Below, piece by piece: positions 21,339-31,919 of a stretch of 64,000 nt of DNA. Both the position numbers and the translations under genes were made by a program. Position 1 is the first letter of the stretch. Every line of letters starts with the position of its first letter. Location of the stretch: contig NW_004443767.1 of the NCBI RefSeq assembly GCF_000330505.1, forward strand, positions 39,042-103,041, written 5' to 3'. The notes beneath the pieces were generated by a model. That model saw nothing but the letters and a program-made list of their open reading frames with translations, had not been told where the DNA came from and made no database searches. This DNA is from Entamoeba invadens IP1 (taxonomy: Eukaryota > Evosea > Mastigamoebida > Endamoebidae).

Positions 21339-21983
21339 GTATGTTAATGTACTCTATTATATTATTTCAATTTAAAAATGTCATCTAAGTAATTATTAAA
21401 TAAATTTAATTTATACATTACTATTACTTTTCCCGATTTTTTAGTCTTCATAAATCTAAAATTATAATGTTTAATGAACCAAACATAATTAATTATTTAG
21501 CTTTTTAAACTAAAAATAGTTAAAACCTTACTAATATTCATTTCCAACCAATTTCCACGAAATTTGTATTTTCATACATTTATCAATAATACTATATAAT
21601 ATAGTAAAATGATTTAATAACACAAATTAGTGAATAAAGCACAATTTTCGATCTTAAAAATACAACTAGAAATTAATCTATTAATATATAACTATTAACC
21701 ACAACTCATATTTTGTTAATACTTATTTAAGAAAAGAACCAATTTTAGCATTTCAATACCAAATAATTTGTGGACGTTTCGTGAAAAAACTCCAAACCTA
21801 AAACACTACTCCAAAATTGGTACAAAAAGCAACAGAATTATGAAAACCATATTTCAAATAGTAAATAAATTATTTAATAACTATACATTACCAACCTATT
21901 TTTCGACGATTTCCAACATGAAAATTTGACTTAAAAAGAACTTATAAAATGGCCTCTAAACTCGAAAAAAACAAAATTGTTAA
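21339..21983. other. A/T-rich spacer
   Basis: No gene seen. AGAACTTATAAAATGG at about 21938 is a GAAC/TATA-like block just upstream of the next gene. Confidence 0.4.
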
Positions 21984-22430
21984 ATGGGGAAGGACTACGT
22001 TAAAAGTGTCTCAAAAGAGTTTGACAATTTCATTGGGTGCAAATACACCCTTCCAAAGAAAGTCGAAGAAGTGACTGATCGCATTCGAACGAATTATAAT
22101 AAGTTCAGTGTGATCTATACTCTTTTTGCTGTCTTAGCCTTTTTCATAGCTACTTTAATTACTAAGGAGTTCTATGCCGTGTTCATCGCGTTCTTAGTCT
22201 TCTGTTGTGTGTCTATTATTATAGGTGAAGTGAAGCCAGAAGTCCCTATTGGAGATAAGAAATATAAAGTTAAGAAATACTACGCATATATTGCTACTAT
22301 CATCATAACTCTCGCTGTAGCTTACTATACTAAAACTATGCCTACTCTCACTAAAACTGTCGGCATCACTCTCACTTTACTCACAACACACAGCATCTTC
22401 GCACAAATCTCGTTGATCGAGAAATGCTAA
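21984..22430 (+). CDS. PRA1-family (prenylated Rab acceptor-like) membrane protein
   Basis: 148 residues with two long hydrophobic hairpins (about 44-84 and 103-140) joined by a charged loop, the usual PRA1/Yip3 topology. The RIRTNYNKFSVIYTLF segment before the first hairpin resembles the RxRxNxxYFxxNY motif of the family. PRA1 proteins sit in ER-Golgi membranes and help recycle prenylated Rab GTPases. Length is within the family range. Similarity is mostly in pattern, so the call is moderate. Confidence 0.6.
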   Translation: MGKDYVKSVSKEFDNFIGCKYTLPKKVEEVTDRIRTNYNKFSVIYTLFAVLAFFIATLITKEFYAVFIAFLVFCCVSIIIGEVKPEVPIGDKKYKVKKYYAYIATIIITLAVAYYTKTMPTLTKTVGITLTLLTTHSIFAQISLIEKC

Positions 22431-22711
22431 TTCAGTGGTATTTTTTTCATTCTTATTTACTATTCAATCTAGCATTTGTTTTATTCTATAGATTATGATT
22501 TTTTATACTATATATTTATACTAGAAAATATAACTAGATACAAACTATTAATTTACCAACAAAACTGTTACAAACAGAAATAGTAGTAATGTAGTAATTA
22601 ACCATTTAATTAACTATTATAATTATAATAAATTAAAAGAATTAAAAACTATAATAAACTATAATACTTAAAATAAACTATTATAAACTATAATAATCTA
22701 TAAAAACCAGA

Positions 22712-24016
22712 ATGAAAGTGTTTGTGACAGTTGGCACGACGGAGTTTGAAGACTTAGTCACCCAATTTACCGACGGTAAATTCCTTGAACTATTAAAAAT
22801 GAAGGGCGTTGAAGAAATAACAATTCAATACGGCCGAGGGAAAGTCATTCCACAATCGACCGAGTCGATGAAGATAACGACATTTGGACTGAAAAACACG
22901 ATCAGTGAGGAGATGCGAAGTGCGGATGTCATTATAACACACGCTGGTGCTGGATCTGTCAGTGAGGCGTTAAGTCTGAGGAAGCCGACGATAGTCGTCA
23001 TCAACGATAAGTTGATGAACAACCATCAAATTGAAATGGCGAAGAAACTTTCAGATCTTCACGCCGTGACTTTGTGTGAGTCACCTTCAAGTCTATATAC
23101 AGTGATTGCACAGTGCACTTTTGAGAGACAGAAAGACATTGTTTTGGACTCTAAGAGTGACAAAGTTAAGATCGCCGAGTGCTTAGAAGAGTGGTGCGGA
23201 CTTAATACAAAGAAAGAAGTCTGCGTAGTCCTTGGAAGTGGTGGACATACTTCAGAGATGCTTCATATACTTACTCCACTCGATGAAAAATGTTCTAATA
23301 ATATAATTAGATATGATGTCATTGTCGCAGAGTCCGATACGATATCGCAGACTAAAATGCTCTCTTTAAAAGGAAAATCTGTCATCCACAAAATCCCAAG
23401 AAGTAGAAATGTCGGACAGAGTTATATCACATCGGTGTTCACTACAATCTACGCGTTGATCATGTCTGTTGTTTTGACTTTTAAATTGAAACCAGACGTT
23501 TTGCTTTGTAATGGACCAGGTACTTGTGTACCTGTTGTGGTATCTTGTTGGTTCTTGAATGTTTGTTTTTTATTATATTTTTATTATAATTTTATTATAT
23601 TTTATACTATTTATTATTATTTCATTTATTAATATTTTATTATAATTTTATTATATTCAATAATATATTTATTTTATTATTATTTTATTATTATAATTTT
23701 ATACTATTTATTATAATTATATTTTTGATTTATTAATATTTATAATTAACGAGCTGTTTTTATTTAACAACTCCTGTCAAATACAAATTATTCAATTAAC
23801 AATATATTAGTTTAAATATAGTTTAATAACACTTAGCTTTTTAGAACAAAGAAAACAAAACTGATTTACTTCGAAAGTGTTTGTAGAGTCACTTCACTGT
23901 CATTAACATCGAAAATATTGAAATACTTTGTTGACATCTTTGTGGTGCAATGGGAAGAACTTCAACAATTAAACAAGAAGGCTCTTGTCCACCACTTCTT
24001 TTATTCTATCAACTAA
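22712..24016 (+). CDS. ALG13-ALG14 fusion, UDP-GlcNAc transferase, two exons
   Basis: Exon 1 (22712-23560) encodes an ALG13-like catalytic half (about 1-165: VFVTVGTTEF, ITHAGAGSVSEAL) and the start of an ALG14-like membrane half (VVLGSGGHTSEML, LLCNGPGTCVPV). A 276-base intron follows (23561-23836, GTTTGTTTTT to ACACTTAG). Exon 2 (23837-24016) supplies the missing ALG14 end: KLIYFESVCRVTSLSLTSK and FVVQWEEL. The frame is continuous (phase 0), giving 342 residues; without splicing the frame runs into A/T-rich intron. In most eukaryotes two subunits add the second GlcNAc to dolichol-linked oligosaccharide at the ER; a fused form has been reported for Entamoeba. The intron is far longer than its neighbours and carries a copy of the window's recurring 17-base motif. 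Confidence 0.92.
23744..23766 (+). repeat. Copy of recurring AATTAACGAGCTGTTTT motif
   Basis: This copy lies within the ALG13-ALG14 intron. The 17-base core is identical to the left arm of the foldback element at 54580-54696. No clean inverted partner lies within 100 bases. Confidence 0.6.
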
Positions 24017-24439
24017 TTCTCGGCTTTTTGTTTTTAATAGTTATTTTATAATATAATCCAAAAATACTATTATTATTAGTATTTTATATTAAACAAATAT
24101 TTGGTTTTATTTTACTATATTTATTTATTAAATTATTATAAATTTTTAAATTGTATTTTTGATTTGTTGTAATTATTAGTGATTTATAAAACTATATTTA
24201 AATTATTCGAAAATAATTAGTTTGGTTTAAAATACTTTAAACATGAACACTTTAACTTTACTAAACACCAACACAAAACACGAAAGTCTGTCGTTTTTTT
24301 ATGCGTCGTTTAACACCTCTTTTATAAACCTTTTCACGACAGAATTATCGCACAATTTTTGGAAAAATATAACCCAGACGTAGAACTTAAAAATAAAATT
24401 AAAAAATGAATCTTACACCTCTCATTTTGTAGAAGTGAG
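24017..24439. other. Spacer with short upstream ORF
   Basis: Mostly A/T-rich. An ATG at 24406 opens an eight-codon frame ending in TAG at 24430-24432, eight bases before the next gene's start codon. If transcription starts upstream of it, this would be a uORF. Confidence 0.4.
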
Positions 24440-25579
24440 ATGATAAGTGATTGGACCTTTTCGATGCGGACAGATGGTCTGATGTCAACATTTCTATCAT
24501 GTGCGACAGGGCGCCGTAAAGATGGTACTTTGTTTGTAGTCCCTTCTGACTCATCGAAGAATCAGACATTATTTGAAATGGTGTCTCCGGACGTCGAGAC
24601 ACAAACTTGCGTGATCACAATAACAAGTGTTCTGGGTGTTCCGTCGAAGGGGCGCGATGTCTGTTTGACTGTTGAGTTGTCATACCCTTTCAGACTGATT
24701 GTACAAGACAATCCGCGTGTTCCAACGCGCTGGCAATTCTCGAACAAAAAGTTGTGGGCGTTTCCGAACATGGAGAAAGAAGACGAGATCCCGTTTGGGA
24801 TGGTCGACATAATCCAGTTCAAAGGTTCTGCATATTTTGCCCTTTTATGTGCTCCTCTTTACGCCAGCCTCTCAGAGAAGTCAGATTTCTCGCTTTTCGC
24901 CAAGATTGACGAGAAGAGAATGCGAGATGATTTTTTCTTGAGTTTGATTAATGAGATCCCGAATGTCGATGTGATTCCCGGCACGCCCTATTTTCGTGCA
25001 ATCTTATCACTCAAAAAGCCGAGACGAGTCACTTTGCGATTTGTGCGGAACGAGGACTGCGAACAAATAATCATGTGCACTGGGGCGTTTGACTATACAA
25101 CTCGTCTCATATTTGGGAAGTGGTACCTTTCTCTTTCAAACAACGAGATTGTGTGGTGTAACGAGGAGAAAGAAGCACTCAATATAAAACGAGATAAGTA
25201 TGGTCGTCTCTGTGTAGTGAAAGATGGGAAAGTCAATGGTTTCATAGTCTTAGGAAAACAACGGGACGAAGAGTCCTATTTCCTCAAGTTTAACAATCTC
25301 GGCGAGATGGAGTCGGAATGCAAATTGGTCGCTATCATGCAGATCACAGAGGAGAAAAGAGACGCTTTTGTCTTCACTGATGGCTGTTGGAAAGACAACG
25401 AAAGCAGATTTGTCGAGTCGAAATCGGGAGAAGGAAAAGAGGAATTCTTGAATAACGAAGACGTCGAACTCGACGAGGAACTTTGCAAAGACCTGTGCGT
25501 CATTAATATGGAGGATATGAAAAGGGAAAGTGAAGGTCCTACTGAGAAGGAAATACAAGACTTCAACGATGTGGTCTAG
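24440..25579 (+). CDS. Hypothetical protein with acidic C-terminus
   Basis: 379 residues, single exon from the first ATG. Most of the protein (1-330) has an alternating beta-rich look with many Trp, Phe and Cys, including a middle segment RVTLRFVRNEDCEQIIMC. The last 50 residues are acidic and likely disordered. No signal peptide, membrane span or recognised domain. Codon G+C is high compared with neighbours, which supports real expression. Function unknown. Confidence 0.75.
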   Translation: MISDWTFSMRTDGLMSTFLSCATGRRKDGTLFVVPSDSSKNQTLFEMVSPDVETQTCVITITSVLGVPSKGRDVCLTVELSYPFRLIVQDNPRVPTRWQFSNKKLWAFPNMEKEDEIPFGMVDIIQFKGSAYFALLCAPLYASLSEKSDFSLFAKIDEKRMRDDFFLSLINEIPNVDVIPGTPYFRAILSLKKPRRVTLRFVRNEDCEQIIMCTGAFDYTTRLIFGKWYLSLSNNEIVWCNEEKEALNIKRDKYGRLCVVKDGKVNGFIVLGKQRDEESYFLKFNNLGEMESECKLVAIMQITEEKRDAFVFTDGCWKDNESRFVESKSGEGKEEFLNNEDVELDEELCKDLCVINMEDMKRESEGPTEKEIQDFNDVV

Positions 25580-25825
25580 TTATAGTTTAATTTATAAGTA
25601 TTTTACAATTTGTTAATAGTTTTTAATATATATAGTATTTATATTATGATATATTTTAACGAGGGACAAAACATTTATTTTTAAATAGAGTTAAATCCAT
25701 ATAATTAAAATTAATTAATAAAATTTATTATGATATAATTATAAAGAAATTAATTTTCAATAGTATATTAATAGTAGAACTTATTAAAAAAAATAAAACC
25801 AAAAAAAAACTAAAGAAGAATGTGT

Positions 25826-26704
25826 TTAGAACAAAGCCAAGAAGAAGGCAATCAAAGCCAAGATGGTGTAACCAAAAGCATTGTCTGGTTCTGGTTCTGG
25901 AGTTGGAGTGACTGGAGTTCCTGACTTGATGAAAAGCTTTGTGTCTTCGATCTTCAACATATAAGGAGCAGTCTCAGCCTTCAAAGCATCAGCTATCAAA
26001 ACAGTTACATGGGTTGTTATACTTGTTCGAATTTCGGCATTTAATAAAGTCCAATCAGCGAAATTAACTTTAGTTTGGAAGTTGATAGAGTTAATAGTAA
26101 TAGTCTGAGTATCGGCACTTGCGTCATAACCTATTATCAAACGTTGGAAATTTTTCAAGGCATCTTCAGTGTTATCAGTGGCAGCATTTCCATTGAATTC
26201 AAGATTGTACTTCACATTGAAAGTACCAACAGAATACTTGTGCAATCCAATGTAACATGGAAGTGTGGGAACAGTTGTACGTTTGACGTTTTTGATGGTA
26301 ATTGGACTTGTTAAGGATTTTGAGCCATCTTTGCCGCCATTCACATAAGTGACTGAAACTTGTTTCTCAGTGTCTGGAATTTCAACGGTAAGGTCACAAT
26401 CCTCATGGGAGAATCCTTCATTATAATTGGTTGGTTGAATCATCATGGTCGAATATGTATTTTTCACAGCTGGATCAAGTACAGCAGACATTTTAACAAC
26501 AAGTGGACCGTAAACGGGGTCGACAAAAAAGTCACCTAAAATTGGGTTGTCAATAGTATATTTACCATTAATTTTAACAATTGCACCATCAACACCAGTA
26601 GTATCAGCAGCGGGAGTGTATGTCGCTTTATCAGCACTAGGAGTATAGCCAGGGACTGGATCTGCAGCAAAGACAGTGAGTGCTAATGAGAGAAGAGCGA
26701 ACAT
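25826..26704 (-). CDS. Secreted, probably GPI-anchored surface protein
   Basis: 292 residues. A signal peptide (MFALLSLALTVFAA) is followed by a Thr/Ala/Pro-rich segment with a short repeat (YTPSADKATYTPAAD), then a beta-rich ectodomain. Near the C-terminus a TPTPEPEP linker leads to a small-residue site (PDNAFG) and a 15-residue hydrophobic tail with no charged end, the standard GPI attachment signal. There are few cysteines. I do not recognise the ectodomain. A similar signal/tail layout occurs in the protein at 35640-36242, without clear sequence similarity. Confidence 0.75.
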   Translation of the reverse strand: MFALLSLALTVFAADPVPGYTPSADKATYTPAADTTGVDGAIVKINGKYTIDNPILGDFFVDPVYGPLVVKMSAVLDPAVKNTYSTMMIQPTNYNEGFSHEDCDLTVEIPDTEKQVSVTYVNGGKDGSKSLTSPITIKNVKRTTVPTLPCYIGLHKYSVGTFNVKYNLEFNGNAATDNTEDALKNFQRLIIGYDASADTQTITINSINFQTKVNFADWTLLNAEIRTSITTHVTVLIADALKAETAPYMLKIEDTKLFIKSGTPVTPTPEPEPDNAFGYTILALIAFFLALF

Positions 26705-27825
26705 GAGTGAAATAAAAAGATTTCACAATGTTTATATAGGATTCTTTGATTGCTTTTCATTTGTGAAAATTCTTTTACAATTACATAAATTTATTCGATT
26801 TTTTATTAGCAACTTTTCGGGAAATATGTTTTCTTTTAAAAAATTAATTCAATTTGTTTATGGAAATAAAAATAAAATTAAACATTTTCTTTTCATAAAA
26901 AGTAAAAATAAAAGAACGAATGGAGAAAAAGGCATTATTATTAATATGGTATTATCATCGTATTTTTTAATTTCAAAATGGTTGAAAAACGAATAAAATG
27001 CTTATGTAATTTTTCAAAATAATAAGAAACACAAATTATATCTCTAAAACATTCAGACATTTTCATTTTATTGCAACAACTTCATTTATATTGAATGGGA
27101 TTTTTGTATTTTTTAACTAAAATAATAAATTTGCCATTTTCAAGTTCAACTTTGATTTACTGTCTCTCAAACGAATTTTTAATCGTTTTTATCAAAAGAG
27201 TTGAATTTTTAAAGAAAAATGTCAATGCCCGTTTCCCCGTTTTAATACGTTAATTGCATTCCTTTGTTTATTCGATTTTTATTATGACTTTTCAAATTTG
27301 AAAAACAAAACTAAATATTCTATTTTTATTTTCATTTTTTCGTTTTTGTCAATATTTTCCCGCTTGATTATTCAAAAATCTTGTATTATTTTTAAGTTTT
27401 TTTTTTATATTTGGAAAACAAATTTTGTTACAAAATTATTTTAAATTATAATTATTATAAATGTTCTATATTTGATTATAATTTTTTTTTTACTTTTAAT
27501 AAAATTAATAATAAAATTAAATTATTATAAATATTATTAAATAATATTATAATTTACTATATTTTAATAAATATATTTTTAATATAATTTAAAAACTATT
27601 GTTTTGTAATACAATAAATTTTAAAAATGTTATTACAAAACATAAAAACAAAATTTTTTTTAAATTATGAATATTCATAATAACTCATCGTATATTTTAT
27701 ATTACATTTTACCATTTAAATACAATTATTGATTATCTATTATAAAACAATAATTTATTTATTAAAAAATAAAAATTGTTATAGAAAATGTTATATAACA
27801 ACAAGAACTAAAAATAATTAAAGAA
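26705..27825. other. Long A/T-rich intergenic region
   Basis: About 1.1 kb between divergent genes. Open frames on the plus strand near 26676-26996 have the base composition of spacer. No repeat element recognised. AGAACTAAAAATAA at about 27804 is a GAAC-like block just before the next gene. Confidence 0.45.
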
Positions 27826-29148
27826 ATGGTACATCAATTAAAACTCAAAATTTCACGACTGAACGAAGCGGTTTCGGCTAAAATCCGTACAATAGAAGAA
27901 TATGAATCATTTTATTACCATCAAATGAAACTTCAAAACAAATCACTCAAAAAAACAGATACCTTTTCCAAAACGATCAAAGGGTTTTATACGTATTTAA
28001 CAAAAAGTCCGAATTTCAGTGGAACGTTTCCCGACTTTTTTCTTTGGTTTATTGAGGGATTACAAACCTCAATCAAATTTCTTATACAAACCGAAAATGA
28101 TGAGATAAAGAAAGATGGACAAACAATAGTTTTCCCACTTTCACACACGGGAGTTGAAAGTTCTTTTAAGTTCTCTCGCAATGAAATTTTTGGCGTGCTT
28201 TCCTGTTGCTTCTTTGGAGTTGAGTGGATAGAAGGCGACACTTCTGCGATGTCTTTTAGTGTTATTTACTCATCGTGGCAAGCAGATCAAATTTTGTTCT
28301 GCTTTATGGCTTATTTTTATGTGATGATACTTTACCCAGAGAAAGAAGAAACGGTGACATTCAAACGGTGTGTATTAAAGAAAGAAAGTGATATTAACTG
28401 GGAGACTGACGACCACGAGCTTGGGGATGTCTTATTTGATAACGGTGGAATAGAGGCCTCCGATTTTCCAGTTCAGATCGATTTTGCCAACAAAAATTTT
28501 CATCTCTCAAAACTTTCGGTTGGCGCAACACAAGAGGAAATTATATGTGCGACAAAGCCCGAGTCTTTCCTTGGAATTTGTGTGTTTGATACAATGGGCG
28601 AGCGTGATTGTGTAGTGATAAGGTTTGATTTATTTTCGATATAATACATTTAACTATAAATAAATAGTTATTCACGATAAAGTGATGCGCTCTCAATCTC
28701 CCGAGTTAGTGGCTTTGGGAAGGCCTTTCGGTGGGAGGAGATTCGTTGCGAGAACGAGATAACAGAAGAGGTGGATCTTGTAGCGATCGATTCATGTATC
28801 CAGTCATGTTATACAAAAGATAATATAATAAGGGATTTAAATAAGGCATATTTAGGCTTTAAATCGGGAAGAGGAAGAGTCTCGAGTGGTCGTTGGGGGT
28901 GTGGTGTCTTTAACAATGACCCAGCTCTCAAATTCATTCAGCAAGTGATGGCTGCCAGTGTTATAGAAACGACTTTGAAGCTTCACTGGTTCGACAAAAA
29001 GGAAACCGAAAAGTTTGACGCTTTACTTAAACTGATGAAAAAGAGGCAAATGAGAGTGAAAGACGTGTATAAGATGATCATTAACGCAAATACCAAAAAG
29101 TTTTTGGAATCGGTCGAAAACACTACTGATGGATTTAAACTATATTAA
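27826..29148 (+). CDS. PARG-like poly(ADP-ribose) glycohydrolase family protein, two exons
   Basis: Exon 1 (27826-28622) and exon 2 (28683-29148) join across a 60-base intron (GTTTGATTT to CGATAAAG, phase 2) to give 420 residues. Reading through instead stops after RFDLFSI. The joined protein follows the PARG catalytic fold: IDFANK, QEEI (236-239), then VSGFGKAFRW across the start of exon 2, VDLVAIDS, LNKAYLGF and SSGRWGCGVFNND. PARG removes poly(ADP-ribose) from proteins. The catalytic QEE is kept, but the GGG diphosphate-binding loop just before it reads HLS (226-228), so activity may be altered or lost. The intron lacks the canonical GTTTGT and TAG ends. Confidence 0.85.
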
Positions 29149-29349
29149 ACCAGATTTTTACTATTTTATTGTTAGTATATAATATAATTTATTTTATCAT
29201 TAATTATAGCAATTGATTTATAATTCTTTATAATATAAATTTATTATTATTGTCAAATAAAGAAATAGTAAAAGTATGGTATTTCTAATAGTAATTCAAA
29301 ACGAAAAACGGAAAGAAAACCCTTAAGGGGGAAGAAAACAGACAGTTTG

Positions 29350-30828
29350 ATGGAGCGATTAAGACATGAGCGTGAAAACTACCTCGAGATGTTACTGCCT
29401 TTGGTAAAATTGGGGCTGTACACAAGTGAAGAAGTGAGGAAGGTCATCGATAGATGGACAAAACAAGACATTGCGAAGCGTCGATATAAACAAGAAGACA
29501 CGACTTTCAAAATGATTCTTGAACAAGAGAAAGAAGCACGGAAAGATTTCATCAAGAGGGTGTCGAAATATTATATCAAGGAACTCAGCGAATATCTTGT
29601 TTTCGATAAAAGAATTAGTGATACGTTTGTGTGGTACTTGAACCGGTTCCCAATAAGGGTCTTGGTATGGAAAGACTACATAGCGTTCCTTATTGAATCT
29701 GAACACGCCAATCATGAAGTACTAAATGCATTTACTAAGGCTTTCAAGTTCAACCCACGGTGCGACGAACTTTGGACGCTCTTTACGACATACCTAAGTT
29801 CTATGCCAGAAGATAATTATCGAAAAGTGCTGCAAAGTGTTATAGCAAACAATCCGTACGAAGAGGAAGTTTACTTAATGTACTTCCGATTTGAGTTGGA
29901 CCAAATTCTTACGAAGAAAAAGGTGATATTGTTTAACACCGATCTCGTGGAAAAAAAAGAGGAGCAAATCAAAGAACAACAAATAAAGTACGCTCCAAAA
30001 ACCACAATCGCACACCAAAAACTTTTAAAAGCAGTGGAGTCGCTCACCCCATTGTACACAATTCTTAGAATCATTTATGAGGAAGCCAAAAGCAAATTGA
30101 AAGGCTACCATTACGTTGTCGGCATGATCGATTCAGTTTACGACGTTCCAGAGTGTGAAGAATTGAAGAAAACAATGTTGGAATACCTCTTCAGCATGAC
30201 GGATAAAAAGGTCGATATTATGAAGGAGCTTGCACTCACTTATTACGAGAGAAACCCGCAATTAGGGTTTGAGGTTTTGAAGAACCCTGTTTTTAACGAT
30301 GTAAGTGAAAAAGCGAAGGAAAAGGTATTTAACGAGATGAGAGGGCTAAGCGGCGAAGAGGTAAAGCCAAAACTGCCCTACGAAATATCAATTGAGAAAA
30401 TCAAGAAAATTGCCGATTTGAATGCGAAATTGAATGTCATGAAAACCGAAATATTAAACATCGACAGGACTTACATCGAACAATTGAAGGACGAGTGTTT
30501 TGACATAATAATGGTTGAGGAAGAGAGTGTAGTAAAGGAATTCATCGATTGGCTTTTGAAGACAGTGTGTAGTTACGACACATACATAAAAATGGCCAAG
30601 TATTTCGAGGAGAAAAAAGACTACAAAAGTGCGCTGAACGTGTTTGACACTGGCGTGAGACTTGGATGGATTGCAAAGGGTTCAGCCGAGTTTTGGGTGG
30701 AGTATTTGTTATTATGCCGAAACAGTGGTGATTACAAAAGGGGGCGCAGTGTCCACGAAGCGATGAAGAAGTTATATAAAAACCCTGACGAAGTCGATGT
30801 GATGTTTGAGAGTAGAGTGAACAATTGA
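29350..30828 (+). CDS. UTP6: UTP6-like HAT-repeat protein of the SSU processome
   Basis: 492 residues from the ATG at 29350; the preceding in-frame TTG is not used. The N-terminal 110 residues match the UTP6 signature: ERLRHERENYLEMLLPLVKLG, then LYTSEEVRKVIDRW and RRYKQED with a Lys/Arg-rich helix. The rest is HAT repeats (half-a-TPR; for example RVLVWKDYIAFL, CDELWTLFTTYL, SAEFWVEYLLLCRNSGD). UTP6 is part of the UTP-B complex that acts on U3 snoRNP-bound pre-rRNA in the nucleolus. It is shorter than yeast or human UTP6. Single exon. Confidence 0.8.
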   Translation: MERLRHERENYLEMLLPLVKLGLYTSEEVRKVIDRWTKQDIAKRRYKQEDTTFKMILEQEKEARKDFIKRVSKYYIKELSEYLVFDKRISDTFVWYLNRFPIRVLVWKDYIAFLIESEHANHEVLNAFTKAFKFNPRCDELWTLFTTYLSSMPEDNYRKVLQSVIANNPYEEEVYLMYFRFELDQILTKKKVILFNTDLVEKKEEQIKEQQIKYAPKTTIAHQKLLKAVESLTPLYTILRIIYEEAKSKLKGYHYVVGMIDSVYDVPECEELKKTMLEYLFSMTDKKVDIMKELALTYYERNPQLGFEVLKNPVFNDVSEKAKEKVFNEMRGLSGEEVKPKLPYEISIEKIKKIADLNAKLNVMKTEILNIDRTYIEQLKDECFDIIMVEEESVVKEFIDWLLKTVCSYDTYIKMAKYFEEKKDYKSALNVFDTGVRLGWIAKGSAEFWVEYLLLCRNSGDYKRGRSVHEAMKKLYKNPDEVDVMFESRVNN

Positions 30829-30911
30829 TTGGTATACTTACATTCTGAATCATTAAAAGTTAAACACCTAAAAATCAATAAAGAAATAATGAAGAGAATA
30901 ATTTGCCACTT

Positions 30912-31607
30912 TTACACTAAAGCCTCCTTTTCCGTGTTGTTCTCACTTTCTGCCAAAGACTTATTGTGGAAAAGGTTGTAAGCTTTTTCGTTCATCATTT
31001 GGTAAATTGTCTGATTGTGTTCCTTTGCCTTTTCTTTGAGTGTTTTATAATAGAATGCTATGATTATGCATAAGCAGCTGAACAAAGCCACCACACAAAT
31101 TGCATTTGAACAGAATGACACAAAGAAGTACAAATCTTTAAAAGAAAAGTCACACGTTGGACAATTTTTATCAACAATATGGCAGTTACATAGTGCCGTT
31201 TCATCCCCATAGAAACAACACTCATTTCTTTTTTCGTTGTATCGTTTTTGCTCAGATGTCATGTTTTGAACCTTTTTGATGTCTGTGAAACCCGAGAACG
31301 AAACAAAGAAGACTGTGGAAAGGCAAATAAACCCCACCAAATAAATAGCCCAATAGAAAATTTTGGACCATCGAATTTTAAAGAAACATAATGTAAACAA
31401 ATATAAAAATGTTATGAGGGCATTCATTATTATCACGTTTCTATAAAAGGTAACTTGGTTCTTTAAAAGTAGTGACCCATCTAAGTCATATGCTTGGGGA
31501 ATCTTTGCCAATCCAAGCGAGCTATCTATCAACAGAACACATGAGGATAACAAGTAAAAGCCAGAGGATATAGCTAAATATACAAGAAGCTGTGAGCGAT
31601 CAATCAT
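30912..31607 (-). CDS. Tetraspanin-like four-span membrane protein
   Basis: 231 residues with four hydrophobic spans (about 8-30, 53-74, 82-104 and 155-185). The loop between spans three and four holds NECCFYG, CNCH and CPTC, resembling the CCG motif and paired cysteines of a short tetraspanin large extracellular loop. The CCG glycine is displaced by Phe-Tyr. C-terminal tail is charged and cytosolic. Entamoeba genomes encode tetraspanins; this would be a small divergent one. It converges with UTP6, about 80 bases apart. Confidence 0.6.
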   Translation of the reverse strand: MIDRSQLLVYLAISSGFYLLSSCVLLIDSSLGLAKIPQAYDLDGSLLLKNQVTFYRNVIIMNALITFLYLFTLCFFKIRWSKIFYWAIYLVGFICLSTVFFVSFSGFTDIKKVQNMTSEQKRYNEKRNECCFYGDETALCNCHIVDKNCPTCDFSFKDLYFFVSFCSNAICVVALFSCLCIIIAFYYKTLKEKAKEHNQTIYQMMNEKAYNLFHNKSLAESENNTEKEALV

Positions 31608-31919
31608 TTAGTTTTTTGAAGATGAAAACATCTATTTTTAAGTTTGCTTTGATTTTTTTCGTTAATTTTGGTTTTCGAAAATGTGGAAGTTGTGAGAATT
31701 CAAAAAACTCTAAAAACACATTTTAAGAATTTCTGATATTTATGGAAGTTAATGTTAAAAAAAATGTTAATAATTATTTTATAGTTTTTATTTAATTATA
31801 GTCGGGGGATAAATAGCATTAAAAAGGGACAAAGGCAGTTAATTTTGATAAATATAATTTTGAAACTATAATTTTTAAAAAATCTATTTAAAGGTCAAAA
31901 TAAACATAAAATTAAAATA

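Noticed and set aside
26676..26996. Plus-strand frame overlapping the GPI-type gene start
   Set aside because: No ATG at its head, it overlaps a clear gene and most of it has spacer composition.
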